From: Verrucomicrobiota bacterium
GTDB taxonomy: Bacteria > Verrucomicrobiota > Verrucomicrobiia > Limisphaerales > SIBE01
DNA: 64,000 bases
Direction of reading: 5' to 3'
Assembly: GCA_021733945.1 (NCBI GenBank)
Contig: JAIPJX010000004.1
Span: 1 to 64,000, forward strand
This document shows, piece after piece, positions 1-9,253 of the stretch (position 1 is its first letter; the number at the start of each line of letters is the position of its first letter). A model generated the notes under the pieces. The model worked only from the letters and a program-made list of their open reading frames with translations, was not told where the DNA came from and made no database searches. The position numbers and the translations under genes are program-made.

Positions 1-319
1 GCAGGTAACCGAGCTTGAGACCGATGAGCCGGAGATAGGTTTGCACCTGTTTCTTGTGAACCAACGTCACACGTTCCACCGACTTCAACTCCAGCAACAC
101 TTTACCCGACACAACGAGGTCGGCCCGGAACCCTTCGTCGAAACGAATACCCTTGAAAACAATCGGTACCCGGACCTGCCGCTCGACTGTCAGTCCCCGA
201 CTGGATAACTCCCGCGCCAGAACCACCTCGTAAACCAACTCCAACAATCCGGGCCCGAGTTCCCGATGAACCTCAATCGCCGCAGCAATCACCTCCGTCC
301 CGATTTCGTTTTCATTCAT
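1..319 (-). CDS. GxxExxY family protein, C-terminus cut by window edge
   Basis: The reverse strand reads from ATG at 319 through 106 codons and leaves the window without a stop. The N-terminal part has an EVHRELGPGLLELVYE stretch carrying the G-x-x-E-x-x-Y signature (GLLELVY), followed by FRADLVV and a LLELKSVE segment typical of the family. Family members are usually about 120-130 residues, so only the last 15-20 residues should be missing. The biochemical function of the family is not established; a nuclease-like fold has been suggested from the D...ELK pattern. The gene is preceded by the GCAGAGACGC-type repeat often seen beside this family. Confidence 0.88.
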   Translation of the reverse strand, partial: MNENEIGTEVIAAAIEVHRELGPGLLELVYEVVLARELSSRGLTVERQVRVPIVFKGIRFDEGFRADLVVSGKVLLELKSVERVTLVHKKQVQTYLRLIGLKLGYL

Positions 320-353
320 AATGAAATTCTCCCGCCCAGATGAACAGATTCGG

Positions 354-460
354 ACCTCTGCGCCTCTGCGCCTCTGCGCCTCTGCGGGACACATTCCCCC
401 ACCCCCTTTTCTCCAAAAAAAGAATTCTCCCGCAGAGACGCAGGGACGCAGAGAGGGAAG
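354..460. repeat. CCTCTGCG direct repeats facing an inverted GCAGAGACGC stretch
   Basis: Four exact tandem copies of the 8-mer CCTCTGCG lie at 354-385. About 45 bases later, at 430-455, comes an inverted, degenerate form with CGCAGAGACGCAGGGACGCAGAG character. A further CTCTGCGG occurs at about 478-485. The two halves can pair to form a large stem. The element lies directly upstream of the GxxExxY gene. No coding function is seen. Confidence 0.75.
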
Positions 461-601
461 GGGTCAGGTCTCTAAGGCTCTGCGGGGCACACTGCTCCCT
501 CCAAAAGCCAGCAATCCGGGACGGTCTTTCCAATGGACACCAATCACCGAAGCAATCCAATCCTCCGGCAATCTCGCGCGGGAGGCAACGCGATCTGTTT
601 T

Positions 602-1315
602 CTACTCGACCCGAGTCACCCGGAAAAACTGCATTCCCGCATTCAGCGGAGTCATGATCCTGCGTTCGCCGCGCTCGTTGGTTTGGATCATCGAGTCATC
701 CAGTTTGTTCCAAGTCTTCAGATCGTTTGAAACCCAGACATTCACGGCTTGATCCACCGATTGAATCCCCAAAATGGAGATTCTAAATTCCCTCCGGGTC
801 GATGTCGTTTCCACGCGGTCAATCGAAAGGCGCAGATCCGAGGTCTTTCCAGCATCCGTTGCACGATCCGGCGTGTCGCCTTCCGGATTCTCATCCTGAA
901 TTCTCCAGACGAACGGATCCGCCGTGATCAACGCCGGCGCGACCCCAAACGTTGCGCCATCCGTCACCGTGTTTTTCAAGTTTCGCAGGGACGGGCCAGC
1001 TCCAGGACTCATACTTTCGCCGCCGTTCCAATTCAGACTTCCGCGCCTGGAAGGGGCAACCCGAAGCGGCTCCCGGGTTCCGCTATCCAGTTGGGCAAAA
1101 TCGGGAATCCCATCGCCGTTGGCGTCGGTCGTTCCAGCCACCTGCGGGGATGCGTCGCGTGTCAGATCGCGTTTCAGGGCCGATCTGTGAACCTGATCAG
1201 TCACCGAAACCCGGGTGCCGGGTTGCAGAACAGCGGAAGGCAGCTGCTGCCCCGAACTTCGGGCAACGCCGAGGAACAGGCAGACCAACACCAGAACAGA
1301 AAGTGTCGTTTTCAA
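602..1315 (-). CDS. Secreted hypothetical protein with dockerin/TSP3-like DGIPDF motif
   Basis: A protein of about 237 residues. I chose the TTG at 1315 because no in-frame ATG precedes the clear signal peptide (KTTLSVLVLVCLFLGVARS, cleavage near SSGQQ), and a GGGG lies just upstream. After the signal is a low-complexity region containing TDANGDGIPDFAQLD, a calcium-binding-like DxNxDGxxD repeat. The C-terminal 90 residues look like the beta-sandwich ending (VWVSNDLKTWNKL ... GMQFFRVTRVE) common at the end of exported PVC proteins. It is divergently transcribed from the next gene, about 78 bases away. Function unknown. The reading frame stays open far upstream, but that part is antisense to the next gene. 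Confidence 0.6.
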   Translation of the reverse strand: MKTTLSVLVLVCLFLGVARSSGQQLPSAVLQPGTRVSVTDQVHRSALKRDLTRDASPQVAGTTDANGDGIPDFAQLDSGTREPLRVAPSRRGSLNWNGGESMSPGAGPSLRNLKNTVTDGATFGVAPALITADPFVWRIQDENPEGDTPDRATDAGKTSDLRLSIDRVETTSTRREFRISILGIQSVDQAVNVWVSNDLKTWNKLDDSMIQTNERGERRIMTPLNAGMQFFRVTRVE

Positions 1316-1393
1316 TGCACCCCAGATTCCTGCAACGCATGGCACCTGTCGATCCAAAAGCAACAGCCCGGACCGTTCGGCAGTTGCGAAATC

Positions 1394-4300
1394 ATGTCGT
1401 TGACCTATCGTCACGGCATGGCTCCAATCCTCAGACATTTGATCGTTGCCCTGACCCTGCTTTTGTCCGCAGACGGCATGGCCCAGACCACCGGCCCGGT
1501 TGTGGTGCCAAAGGACCTTGAACTTTCGCTGTGGGCGCGGGAACCCATGCTCAAGAATCCCGTGGCCCTGAGCTTCGACAACAACGAACGCCTCTACGTC
1601 GTCGAGACCGCCCGCCGTTCGACGGTCGACATCGATATCCGCAGCCATCGTCCCTGGTTGATCGACGACCTGAGCAACCAGTCCATCAACGATCTGCGCC
1701 GGTTTTTCAGATCGAAGATGGCCCCGGAAAAGAGCGCGGAAAACGCCCGATGGCTGACGGACCGCAATGGAGACGGCAGCCACGATTGGCGGGATCTCAT
1801 GGAAGTCAGCGAACGGGTCCACTGGCTCGAGGACACCACCGGGAACGGCAAGGCGGACCGGGCCCAGGTGTTCGCGGAAGGGTTCAACGAGGAAATCAAC
1901 GGCGTCATGGCCGGGGTGCTCCCGTGGGAGGATCAGGTCTGGGCGACCATTTACCCCGATCTCTGGCGCTTGCAGGACCGGGACGGAGACGGAATTGCCG
2001 AGATTCAGGAATCCGTGTTTCGAGGTTTCGGCGTACACGCCGCGTTCGACGGACACGACCTGCACGGCCTGACGATCGGCCCGGACGGCAAACTGTATTT
2101 CTCCGTGGGCGACAACGGTTTTTCGGTGATGACCCGCGAAGGCACACGGCTGCATCACCCCAACACGGGCGGCGTGCTTCGAATGAACACCGACGGCACC
2201 CAGCTCGAGGTGTTTGCGCTCGGACTGCGCAACGTGCAGGAGATTACGTTCGATGAATACGGCAACCTGTTTTCCGTGGACAACGACGGCGATCTGGCGG
2301 ATGAACGCGAACGTTTTGTTTACATCGTTGAAGGGAGCGACTCGGGTTGGCGCACGAACTGGCAGTTCCGGGATCGAGGCTGGTCCAACGTCACCGGGCA
2401 ACCGGACTACAACCCCTGGATCGCCGAGCAGATGTGGATCCCTCATTGGGACGGTCAACCGGCCTACCTCACGCCTCCGCTTTCGAATTATTCGGTCGGT
2501 CCCTCCGGGTTTAAATACAATCCGGGAACAGCGATCAACGGCGCTTACAAACGGCACTTCTTCCTCGCCCAGTTTCCGGTGAACAAGATCACCGCATTCC
2601 AGGTCCGGCCCAAGGGAGCTTATTTCGAAATGACGGGCGAACACGTTTTCCTTTCCGGCATGATGGCCAGCGCCCTCAACTTCAGTCCTTCGGGTGCCAT
2701 GTTCATCGCGGACTGGGACGGCATGTGGAGCCCCAACGAAAAAGGAGCCATCTACAAACTCGACGACCCGCGCGGAACCAACTCGACCATCCGGAAGGAA
2801 GTTCGGCAGCTGCTCAGGGACGGTGTCAAATCCCGACCAATCCCCGAACTTCGGCAACTGCTGGGTCATGAAGACATGCGAATCCGTCAAATGGCGCAGT
2901 TCGAGATCGTGCACCGTGCGGACGCCGCCCCCCTGTTTGCAACCGCCATCGACACCGCAGCCCCGCAACTGGCGCGCGTGCACGCCCTGTGGGGTCTGGG
3001 TCAACTCAAGCCCGCAGGTTCGGTCTCCAGAATCCCGTTCCGGGACCCGGACACCGAGATCCGCGCCCAATCGGCCCGACTGGCGGGCGAGCTCGGCGAC
3101 CCGGCGGCAACCACCGCGCTGCTGACGCTGCTCTCCGATCCGAGCGCGCGCGTTCAGTTCCACGCCGCGATGAGCCTCGGCAAGCTGCATTCCCGACTGT
3201 CATTCGATCCGATCGTCCGAATGCTCGACACCAACCGCAACCAGGATGCTTATCTCCGCCATGCCGCCGTCATGGCTTTGACTGGCATCGGAGACGTGGA
3301 GGCACTGTCCGGTCTGACATCCCATCCATCAGCCCATGTGCGCGCCGGAGCAGTGGTGGCGTTGCGCCGACTCAAGTCCCCCGCGTTGACCCGTTTCTTG
3401 CACGACCACAACCTCTGGGTCCGACGTGAGGCGGTCCGCGCGATTCACGATGATTTTTCAGTTCCCGAAGCGTTGCCGGAACTGGCGGCCCTGCTCGACG
3501 AACCAGATCTTCCGGAGGACGAATCGATCGTGCGTCGCGCCATCAGCGCAAACCTGCGATTGGGCACCGAGCAGAACGCCCTGCGCCTCTTTCAATTCTC
3601 GCTGGATCCATCCCGGTCGGAACCAATGCGCATCGAAGCGCTCGAGTCCCTGGGTGCCTGGAACCGAACGCCGTATGTCGATCGCGTCGAAGGCCGGGTC
3701 CGCACGGTCCCGATGCGTCATCCCACCCTCGGAGACGAGCTCATTCAGAAAAACCTGGGTATCCTTCTGCAAACCCCGATCCCAAGCCTGACACAAACCC
3801 TCACGACAATCCTCACGCGGAATGGCGTCGAGACCGATCCGACCGTTTTCGCAGGCTGGGTGGCCGCGCCCCTCCAGCCGGTTTCCCTGCGCATCCAATC
3901 CCTGCGCCTCCTGGCCAGACTCAAGGCAGACCAGCTCGACAGTGCCGTTCGATCCGCACTGACCGCCCAACCCGTGGCCCTGCGTCAGGCAGGCCTCGAG
4001 GTGCTGGCCGATTCCAAACCTGATTTTTTTGCCCGGCACATTCAGTCGCCAGACACCCATCTCTCGATTCCAGAACTCCAAACCGCTGTCCGCCTCGCGG
4101 CCACAACCCGCCAGGCTGAACCGTTTCTTCTCAAAAATGTGCAGTCCCTGCTGGAGGGCACCCTGCCCAAAGAACTGGAACTGGACGTCACGGAAGCGGC
4201 CCGGGTCAACCCGTCGCAGGCAATGGCCGCCCGTTCGAAACTCCTCCAGGCCGGGATCGACCCGAATGATCCGCTCGCGCCGTTTCGGTCTGCGCTTCAC

Positions 4301-4723
4301 GGGGGAGATCCGATCCGGGGCCTCGAGATTTTTAAGACTCATGCCGCGGGCCAGTGCGTGCGTTGCCACGAGGCAGGCGGGGATGGCCGACAGGTTGGTC
4401 CGGTCCTGACCGGGATTGCAGACCGCGCCACCCCGGAGTATCTGCTCGAATCGGTGGTAACGCCCAGCGCTCGGCTGGCCCCCGGGTTTGAATCCGTCAG
4501 TCTCTCGACCACCGACGGAGAAACCGTTGACGGTATCCTGGTGAAAGACATCGACGGCTCGGTCACACTGCGGCTGGCTTCGGGCGAGCTGCTCACCGTG
4601 ACGCACCAGCAGATCGAGGAACGATCCACCAGCAAAGTCTCCGCCATGCCTCCCATGACGGACGTGTTGACCCCGTTCGAAATCCGGGATCTCGTCGCCT
4701 ACCTGACAACACTCAAGAAATAG
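1394..4723 (+). CDS. PVC-type haem-binding CxxCH protein with beta-propeller and HEAT repeats
   Basis: About 1109 residues, exported: RHLIVALTLLLSADGMAQ is a signal peptide. The start could be ATG 1394 or the in-frame ATG 1418; neither has a convincing ribosome site. Residues about 35-450 form the PVC membrane-bound-dehydrogenase/glucose-sorbosone-type propeller (TIGR02604 type) with GLTIGPDGKLYFSVGDNG and the GLRN...FDEYGNLF pattern. About 470-950 are HEAT-like helical repeats (for example AAVMALTGIGDVEAL). The last 140 residues are a TIGR02603-type cytochrome with C988-V-R-C991-H992 and a distal Met-rich segment (SAMPPM). The family is confined largely to Planctomycetes and Verrucomicrobia and is thought to oxidise sugars or alcohols in the periplasm; the substrate cannot be told. 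An isolated gene. Confidence 0.93.
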   Translation: MSLTYRHGMAPILRHLIVALTLLLSADGMAQTTGPVVVPKDLELSLWAREPMLKNPVALSFDNNERLYVVETARRSTVDIDIRSHRPWLIDDLSNQSINDLRRFFRSKMAPEKSAENARWLTDRNGDGSHDWRDLMEVSERVHWLEDTTGNGKADRAQVFAEGFNEEINGVMAGVLPWEDQVWATIYPDLWRLQDRDGDGIAEIQESVFRGFGVHAAFDGHDLHGLTIGPDGKLYFSVGDNGFSVMTREGTRLHHPNTGGVLRMNTDGTQLEVFALGLRNVQEITFDEYGNLFSVDNDGDLADERERFVYIVEGSDSGWRTNWQFRDRGWSNVTGQPDYNPWIAEQMWIPHWDGQPAYLTPPLSNYSVGPSGFKYNPGTAINGAYKRHFFLAQFPVNKITAFQVRPKGAYFEMTGEHVFLSGMMASALNFSPSGAMFIADWDGMWSPNEKGAIYKLDDPRGTNSTIRKEVRQLLRDGVKSRPIPELRQLLGHEDMRIRQMAQFEIVHRADAAPLFATAIDTAAPQLARVHALWGLGQLKPAGSVSRIPFRDPDTEIRAQSARLAGELGDPAATTALLTLLSDPSARVQFHAAMSLGKLHSRLSFDPIVRMLDTNRNQDAYLRHAAVMALTGIGDVEALSGLTSHPSAHVRAGAVVALRRLKSPALTRFLHDHNLWVRREAVRAIHDDFSVPEALPELAALLDEPDLPEDESIVRRAISANLRLGTEQNALRLFQFSLDPSRSEPMRIEALESLGAWNRTPYVDRVEGRVRTVPMRHPTLGDELIQKNLGILLQTPIPSLTQTLTTILTRNGVETDPTVFAGWVAAPLQPVSLRIQSLRLLARLKADQLDSAVRSALTAQPVALRQAGLEVLADSKPDFFARHIQSPDTHLSIPELQTAVRLAATTRQAEPFLLKNVQSLLEGTLPKELELDVTEAARVNPSQAMAARSKLLQAGIDPNDPLAPFRSALHGGDPIRGLEIFKTHAAGQCVRCHEAGGDGRQVGPVLTGIADRATPEYLLESVVTPSARLAPGFESVSLSTTDGETVDGILVKDIDGSVTLRLASGELLTVTHQQIEERSTSKVSAMPPMTDVLTPFEIRDLVAYLTTLKK

Positions 4724-4860
4724 GACGAGCACCCTTATATTCCATGCCCCGCCGAACCCTTTATCCGCGTGCAGTCGGCATGCGCATCTGTTAGATTGCC
4801 AGCCCGGCGTGAGCCCCGCGTGCGAAGGTCGGGACAACAGAATCACCACGAGACATTGAC

Positions 4861-5973
4861 ATGACCACTGCCGCACCCAACCCCATCGCTCCCCATTTGC
4901 TTTCGCCCTTCGATCTTCACGGTCTCGCACTGCGCAACCGCGTGATCATGGCTCCACTGACCCGGGGTCGGGCCGGAAACCAGCGGGTGCCCAACGAGTT
5001 GATGGTTGAATACTACAAACAGCGGGCATCAGCCGGCATAATCATCGCCGAAGCCACCACCATCTCCACCCAGGGCATCGGATGGATCGATTCGCCCGGC
5101 ATTTACAACGACGCCCAGGAGGCCGGCTGGCGCAGGATTGTCGATACGCTGCACACGGCGGGCACGCCGATCATCCTCCAGCTTTGGCATTGCGGCCGCG
5201 CCTCTCACAGCAGTTTCCACAACGGGCAACCTCCCGTGTCCGCCTCGGCGGTCAAACTCAACGGAGAGAGCATTCACACCCCCAACGGCAAACAGCCGTA
5301 TGAAACGCCGCGCCCGCTGGAAACAGCCGAGGTGGCCGCGGTGGTGGAGGAGTATCGCCGGGCCGCCCAGCGCGCCCGATCCGCGGGATTTGACGGAGTG
5401 GAGATCCACGCCGCGAACGGTTACCTGATCAACCAGTTTCTCGATTCAAAAACCAACCAACGAACCGACGTCTACGGCGGCAGCCTGGAAAACCGGTTTC
5501 GTTTCCTGAAAGAGATCGTCCAAGCGATCCTCACGGTCTGGCCCGCAAACCGCGTCGGTGTCAGGCTTTCGCCCAACGGCAATTTTAATGACATGGGTGC
5601 CCCCGATTTCCGGGAAACCTATACGCACGCGGCAACAGAACTGAATCGATTCGGTTTGGCATACCTCCACGTCGTGGATGGCCTCGCATTCGGATTCCAC
5701 GAACAGGGCACGCCGATGACGCTTGCCGAGTTCCGGGCTGTGTTCAAGGGCCCGCTCATGGGCAACTGCGGTTACACACTGGAAACGGCGGAACAAGCCA
5801 TCGCGTCCGGAGCGGCGGACCTGATCGCGTTCGGCCGGCCTTTCCTGAGCAATCCGGACCTGGTGGAAAGATTTGCGAACGGTTGGGAGCTCAACCCGCC
5901 AGCAGAGATGAAAGTGTGGTCGGCACCCGACGCCAGGGGCTACACCGATTTCCCGTTCCACACGCCTGCGTGA
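4861..5973 (+). CDS. Old Yellow Enzyme family alkene reductase
   Basis: 370 residues, normal for the NemA/OYE class of FMN-dependent NAD(P)H oxidoreductases that reduce activated C=C bonds or nitro compounds in the cytoplasm. Visible landmarks are NRVIMAPLTRGR near residues 26-37, the FMN-contacting W-H110-C-G-R, the substrate-binding HAAN at 183-186 followed by GYLINQFLDSKTNQRTD and YGGSLENR, GVRLSP, and the phosphate-binding GRPFLSNPDLVERF near the C-terminus. The start ATG follows an ACGAGACATTGAC leader with a weak GAGA. Monocistronic; an R1 hairpin lies downstream. The physiological substrate is unknown. Confidence 0.95.
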   Translation: MTTAAPNPIAPHLLSPFDLHGLALRNRVIMAPLTRGRAGNQRVPNELMVEYYKQRASAGIIIAEATTISTQGIGWIDSPGIYNDAQEAGWRRIVDTLHTAGTPIILQLWHCGRASHSSFHNGQPPVSASAVKLNGESIHTPNGKQPYETPRPLETAEVAAVVEEYRRAAQRARSAGFDGVEIHAANGYLINQFLDSKTNQRTDVYGGSLENRFRFLKEIVQAILTVWPANRVGVRLSPNGNFNDMGAPDFRETYTHAATELNRFGLAYLHVVDGLAFGFHEQGTPMTLAEFRAVFKGPLMGNCGYTLETAEQAIASGAADLIAFGRPFLSNPDLVERFANGWELNPPAEMKVWSAPDARGYTDFPFHTPA

Positions 5974-6032
5974 CAGGGGGAACCCGGCGGATTGCGCGGT
6001 TGGCGGGGACTGCCCAAGGGTCCGTTAAAAAA

Positions 6033-6109
6033 GTAGGAGGCGACGTCAGGAGGCTCTAAAATAGCCAAAGATTCCGAAGGAATTAGAGTCTCGTGACCCC
6101 GCCTCCTGC
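6033..6109. repeat. R1 element copy A: 27-base-arm hairpin
   Basis: Arms GTAGGAGGCGACGTCAGGAG... and ...GACCCCGCCTCCTGC pair over about 27 positions with five mismatches around a loop of about 23 bases. It lies between the convergent ends of the OYE and flagellin genes, where it could act as a terminator in both directions, although no clear T-run follows. Its arms match those of copy E (44873-44945) and the inner parts of copies B, C and D, so it belongs to a dispersed family. Confidence 0.75.
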
Positions 6110-6136
6110 AAGATCTGGTGTTTTTTAGCGGGCTGC

Positions 6137-6961
6137 CTACACCAACGCGTCGATCAACACGCTGGAGTTGACCCGGGACTGGATCAGGGAGGCAACGCTC
6201 GACTGAACGCCGGCCTGATGACTCGCCAGTTTGGAACTCTCGGCGGCAAAATCAGTGTCCTGAATCCGGCTGGAGGCTGCGGCCAGGTTTTCCCGGGAAA
6301 TGGCGTTCGAATCGCTCGTAAACTGAAGTCGTTGGGTATTGGCTCCGACGGAGGAGCGCAGGCTGGCGACACTCTCGATCGCGCTGCGGAATGTTTTCAG
6401 GGCATCCACCGCGCTGCCCGCTGTGCTGACGTTCGTGCCCGAAGCCGTTGCACCCGTCACGGCACTCCCGAGGTCGATCGCGCCCAGAGCCGCCGATCCG
6501 CCTTCGCTGTCGGTCGTCACCGACTGAGAGTCGGAGGAAAAAAGCGGCACCCCGTTGAACGTGGCACCCGTGGTATCCGAGACGAGTCCCTGCAACGCTT
6601 CAACCTCGGCCTGAATGCTGGCCCGATCGGAGTTATTGAGGGTAAAATCCTGAGCCCGCAACGCCAGTTCACCCAGCCGGTCGAGCGCCTTGCCGACTGT
6701 TTCGAGGTTGCCGTTCTGGACATTGCTGAACGATTCGGCATTGCCGAGATTGGTCTCCGCCGCGCTGGTTCGGTTGATCTGGGCATCCAGCTTCAGTGCC
6801 TGCGCCAATGCCGCCGGGTCTGTGCTCGGATTGGAAAGCCGGGAACCCGATGCCAGGTTGGAGATCGAGACCTGCATCTTCTTGTGCGCGTTCGACAGCA
6901 TGGCTGCGATCCGGTCCGAGACCAGGCTGTTTGCTACGGGGCTGATGGGATCTACTGACAT
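6137..6961 (-). CDS. Flagellin
   Basis: 274 residues, short for a flagellin but with both terminal D0/D1 regions. The N-terminal part contains SNLASGSRLSNPSTDPAALA (about residues 35-54), and the C-terminal part contains ENLAAASSRIQDTDFAAE followed by a heptad-rich tail ending SSVLIDALV. The central Ser/Thr/Gly-rich part (about 125-190) is a minimal variable domain. No other flagellar, chaperone or export gene is nearby, and I saw no sigma-28 promoter consensus in the 220 bases upstream. It should be exported by the flagellar type III route if a flagellum is encoded elsewhere. Confidence 0.93.
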   Translation of the reverse strand: MSVDPISPVANSLVSDRIAAMLSNAHKKMQVSISNLASGSRLSNPSTDPAALAQALKLDAQINRTSAAETNLGNAESFSNVQNGNLETVGKALDRLGELALRAQDFTLNNSDRASIQAEVEALQGLVSDTTGATFNGVPLFSSDSQSVTTDSEGGSAALGAIDLGSAVTGATASGTNVSTAGSAVDALKTFRSAIESVASLRSSVGANTQRLQFTSDSNAISRENLAAASSRIQDTDFAAESSKLASHQAGVQSSVASLIQSRVNSSVLIDALV

Positions 6962-7182
6962 ACGCTCACGCTTTCTGTTCTCTCAATTTCAATAACAGAA
7001 CGATAAGCATTTACCATACCTTTTCAATTCTGAGAAGGGTAAACTTGGAATATTGCAACGATCAGGGCAGTCCGGGGCCACCGTGACCCAAAAAAGGACA
7101 CATCCGTGCCCATCTTTTTGCCGGTTTTTTCTCTGGGCACCGGCCGTCGGTCGGTTATAAATCCATCCATTCCAGTTGCACG

Positions 7183-9237
7183 ATGAAACCGCCACGACGT
7201 CCACCCAAGAAACGGCTGAAGGCACGGATGCTGATCGCCGCCATCCTGCTCCCGGTTTTGGCCGGAGCGGTCACGCCTGCCGCGGCGGATCCGGCAGACG
7301 CCCTCTGGAATGCCCACATTCAGCCCTTGTTCAAGGAGAACTGCATCAAATGCCACGGTGGCGTCAAACACAAGGGCGGCATCGACCTCAGAACCATCGA
7401 TTCGATCCGTTCCGGCGGAGAGAACGGCCCCGCGATCGTGGAGGGAACCCCAAACCAGAGCCTCCTGTTCCGGGTACTGCAACCGGGGGCAGACCCGCAC
7501 ATGCCCCCCGACGAAGAAAAGCAGCTTGGCAGCGAGCAGATCAAGTGGGTGGAGACGTGGATTCGAAGCCTCGGGGTCACAACCCAATCGGCCGACCCGG
7601 ATGCGTGGAAAAACCCGGAACCCGGTGCCACCGCCTCAAGGCCGGATGCCAGGCGGGATAACCCACCCTGGATCCCGCACTGGACCGTGCCTGCCGAAAA
7701 GGTGATCAACCGATTGGTGCGCCAGGTGTGGAAGGAGGACGGCATTCAACCGAGTCGCCGGTGCGACGACGCCACATTCGTGCGCCGGATTTACCTGGAT
7801 CTCGCCGGCCGCATCCCCACCCTCGACGAGAGGCGGCAGTTCCTCGAATCCACCAGCCCCGAAAAACGCGAAGCCCTGATCGATTCCCTCCTGAACGGGA
7901 ATGATTACCCGCGGCACATGCGCGAACTGTTCGACGTCGTGTTGATGGAAGGACGCGGCAACAGCCCTGCCGAACGCGAATCCAATGGTTGGTACCAGTA
8001 TCTCGAAGCTTCGTTCCGCGAAAACCGTCCATGGAACGAAATGGTCCGATCCATGATACTGGCCCGACCCAACCAACCGGACGACAAGGGCGCGGTCTGG
8101 TTCCTGTATGAACGGCGCGACAATCATCAGGCCATGGCCGAAGCCGTGGCACCCGTTGCCTATGGCGTGCAGGTTCGTTGCGCCCAATGCCACAACCACC
8201 CCCTGGCACCCGAGATCAAACAGAAACATTATTGGGGCCTGGTCGCGGCTTTCAACCGCAGCAGGAACGTCCAGACCGCGGCCGGCCCGGGAGTTGCCGA
8301 GTCGGCCATCGGCGGCTTCGTCAAATTCACGAATTTGGAAAAGGAATCACAACCGGCCATCCTGGCCTTCCCGGACGGCACGGTGATTCCCGAAGAACGC
8401 CCTGAGGCCGATGCGAAGGAGGAGGACGATCCCGGGGCCTATGTGATCGCCCCTCCGGCGGAGAAGGAGAAACCGGAAAGCCCGGCGCAACCCCGGTTTT
8501 CCCGCCGCGAAAAGCTCGCCGAAGCGGTCGTCGAAAACAACCAAGGCCTTGCCCGTGCCTTCGTCAACCGGGTGTGGGCCATGCTTCTCGGACGCGGGTT
8601 TGTACACCCGGTCGATGAAATGGATTCAACCCATCCCGCGAGCCATCCGGAGCTGCTTGACTGGCTGGCCAAAGATTTCGAACGAAGCGGTTTCGACATC
8701 AAACGTTTGATCCGGAGCGTGGTCCTGAGCCGCCCCTACCAGCTCGATGCGCGTCCCAGGTCCAATCCGCCGCCCGCCCCGTCCCGTTTTGCTTTCGGGC
8801 TTGAAAAACCGCTCTCCGCCGAAGTGCTGTATCGCTCGGTTCTCGTGGCCACAGGCAACGGCACCGGGACTAGCGACGCCATTGCGGCCGCGGCCGGGGC
8901 GGAACTCGGCGACGCCTTCAAAGCCGCGTTTCCCGATCTGTTCCCGATTGAATACAACGCGAACCTGGCTCAGGCCTTGTTTTTCTCCAACAACACCCAT
9001 CTCGACGCATTGCTGCAGTCACGCGAGGGCGGCACGCTCTCACGGGTGTTGAAACTGGAGGAACCTGGCGCTCGTGTGAAAACCGCTTTTGAAACGGTCT
9101 TCGGCCGTTTGCCCGATCCCGAGGAAGAGGAGGCTGCCATCGCATTCCTCTCAGACCGACGCGACAAACCGGAGACCGGACTCCGGCACCTGATGTGGGC
9201 CCTGCTCTCCAGCGCCGAGTTTCAGTTGAATCATTGA
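7183..9237 (+). CDS. DUF1549/DUF1553 protein with PSCyt1 c-haem domain
   Basis: 684 residues, exported (basic start then MLIAAILLPVLAGAVTPAAA). The order is PSCyt1 cytochrome with C54-I-K-C57-H58 and the conserved HMPPDEEKQL distal segment (about 100-112), then DUF1549 (about 165-370, with RCDDATFVRRIYLDLAGRIP and the second motif VRCAQCHNHPL), then DUF1553 (about 440-680, with FVNRVWAMLLGRGFVHPVDE). This is the standard PVC architecture. The enzymatic role is unproven; such proteins are almost always paired with a DUF1501 protein, as here (16 bases to the next gene), suggesting a periplasmic redox complex. No strong ribosome site precedes the ATG. Confidence 0.95.
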   Translation: MKPPRRPPKKRLKARMLIAAILLPVLAGAVTPAAADPADALWNAHIQPLFKENCIKCHGGVKHKGGIDLRTIDSIRSGGENGPAIVEGTPNQSLLFRVLQPGADPHMPPDEEKQLGSEQIKWVETWIRSLGVTTQSADPDAWKNPEPGATASRPDARRDNPPWIPHWTVPAEKVINRLVRQVWKEDGIQPSRRCDDATFVRRIYLDLAGRIPTLDERRQFLESTSPEKREALIDSLLNGNDYPRHMRELFDVVLMEGRGNSPAERESNGWYQYLEASFRENRPWNEMVRSMILARPNQPDDKGAVWFLYERRDNHQAMAEAVAPVAYGVQVRCAQCHNHPLAPEIKQKHYWGLVAAFNRSRNVQTAAGPGVAESAIGGFVKFTNLEKESQPAILAFPDGTVIPEERPEADAKEEDDPGAYVIAPPAEKEKPESPAQPRFSRREKLAEAVVENNQGLARAFVNRVWAMLLGRGFVHPVDEMDSTHPASHPELLDWLAKDFERSGFDIKRLIRSVVLSRPYQLDARPRSNPPPAPSRFAFGLEKPLSAEVLYRSVLVATGNGTGTSDAIAAAAGAELGDAFKAAFPDLFPIEYNANLAQALFFSNNTHLDALLQSREGGTLSRVLKLEEPGARVKTAFETVFGRLPDPEEEEAAIAFLSDRRDKPETGLRHLMWALLSSAEFQLNH

Positions 9238-9253
9238 GAGGAATCCCGACCTG

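Noticed and set aside
749..1393. In-frame upstream extension of the PVC haem protein
   Set aside because: It is antisense to the secreted hypothetical gene and precedes a clear signal peptide.
1316..3190. Minus-strand open frame extending the secreted hypothetical gene far upstream
   Set aside because: It runs antisense through the PVC haem protein and translates to arginine-rich nonsense; the signal peptide fixes the start near 1315.
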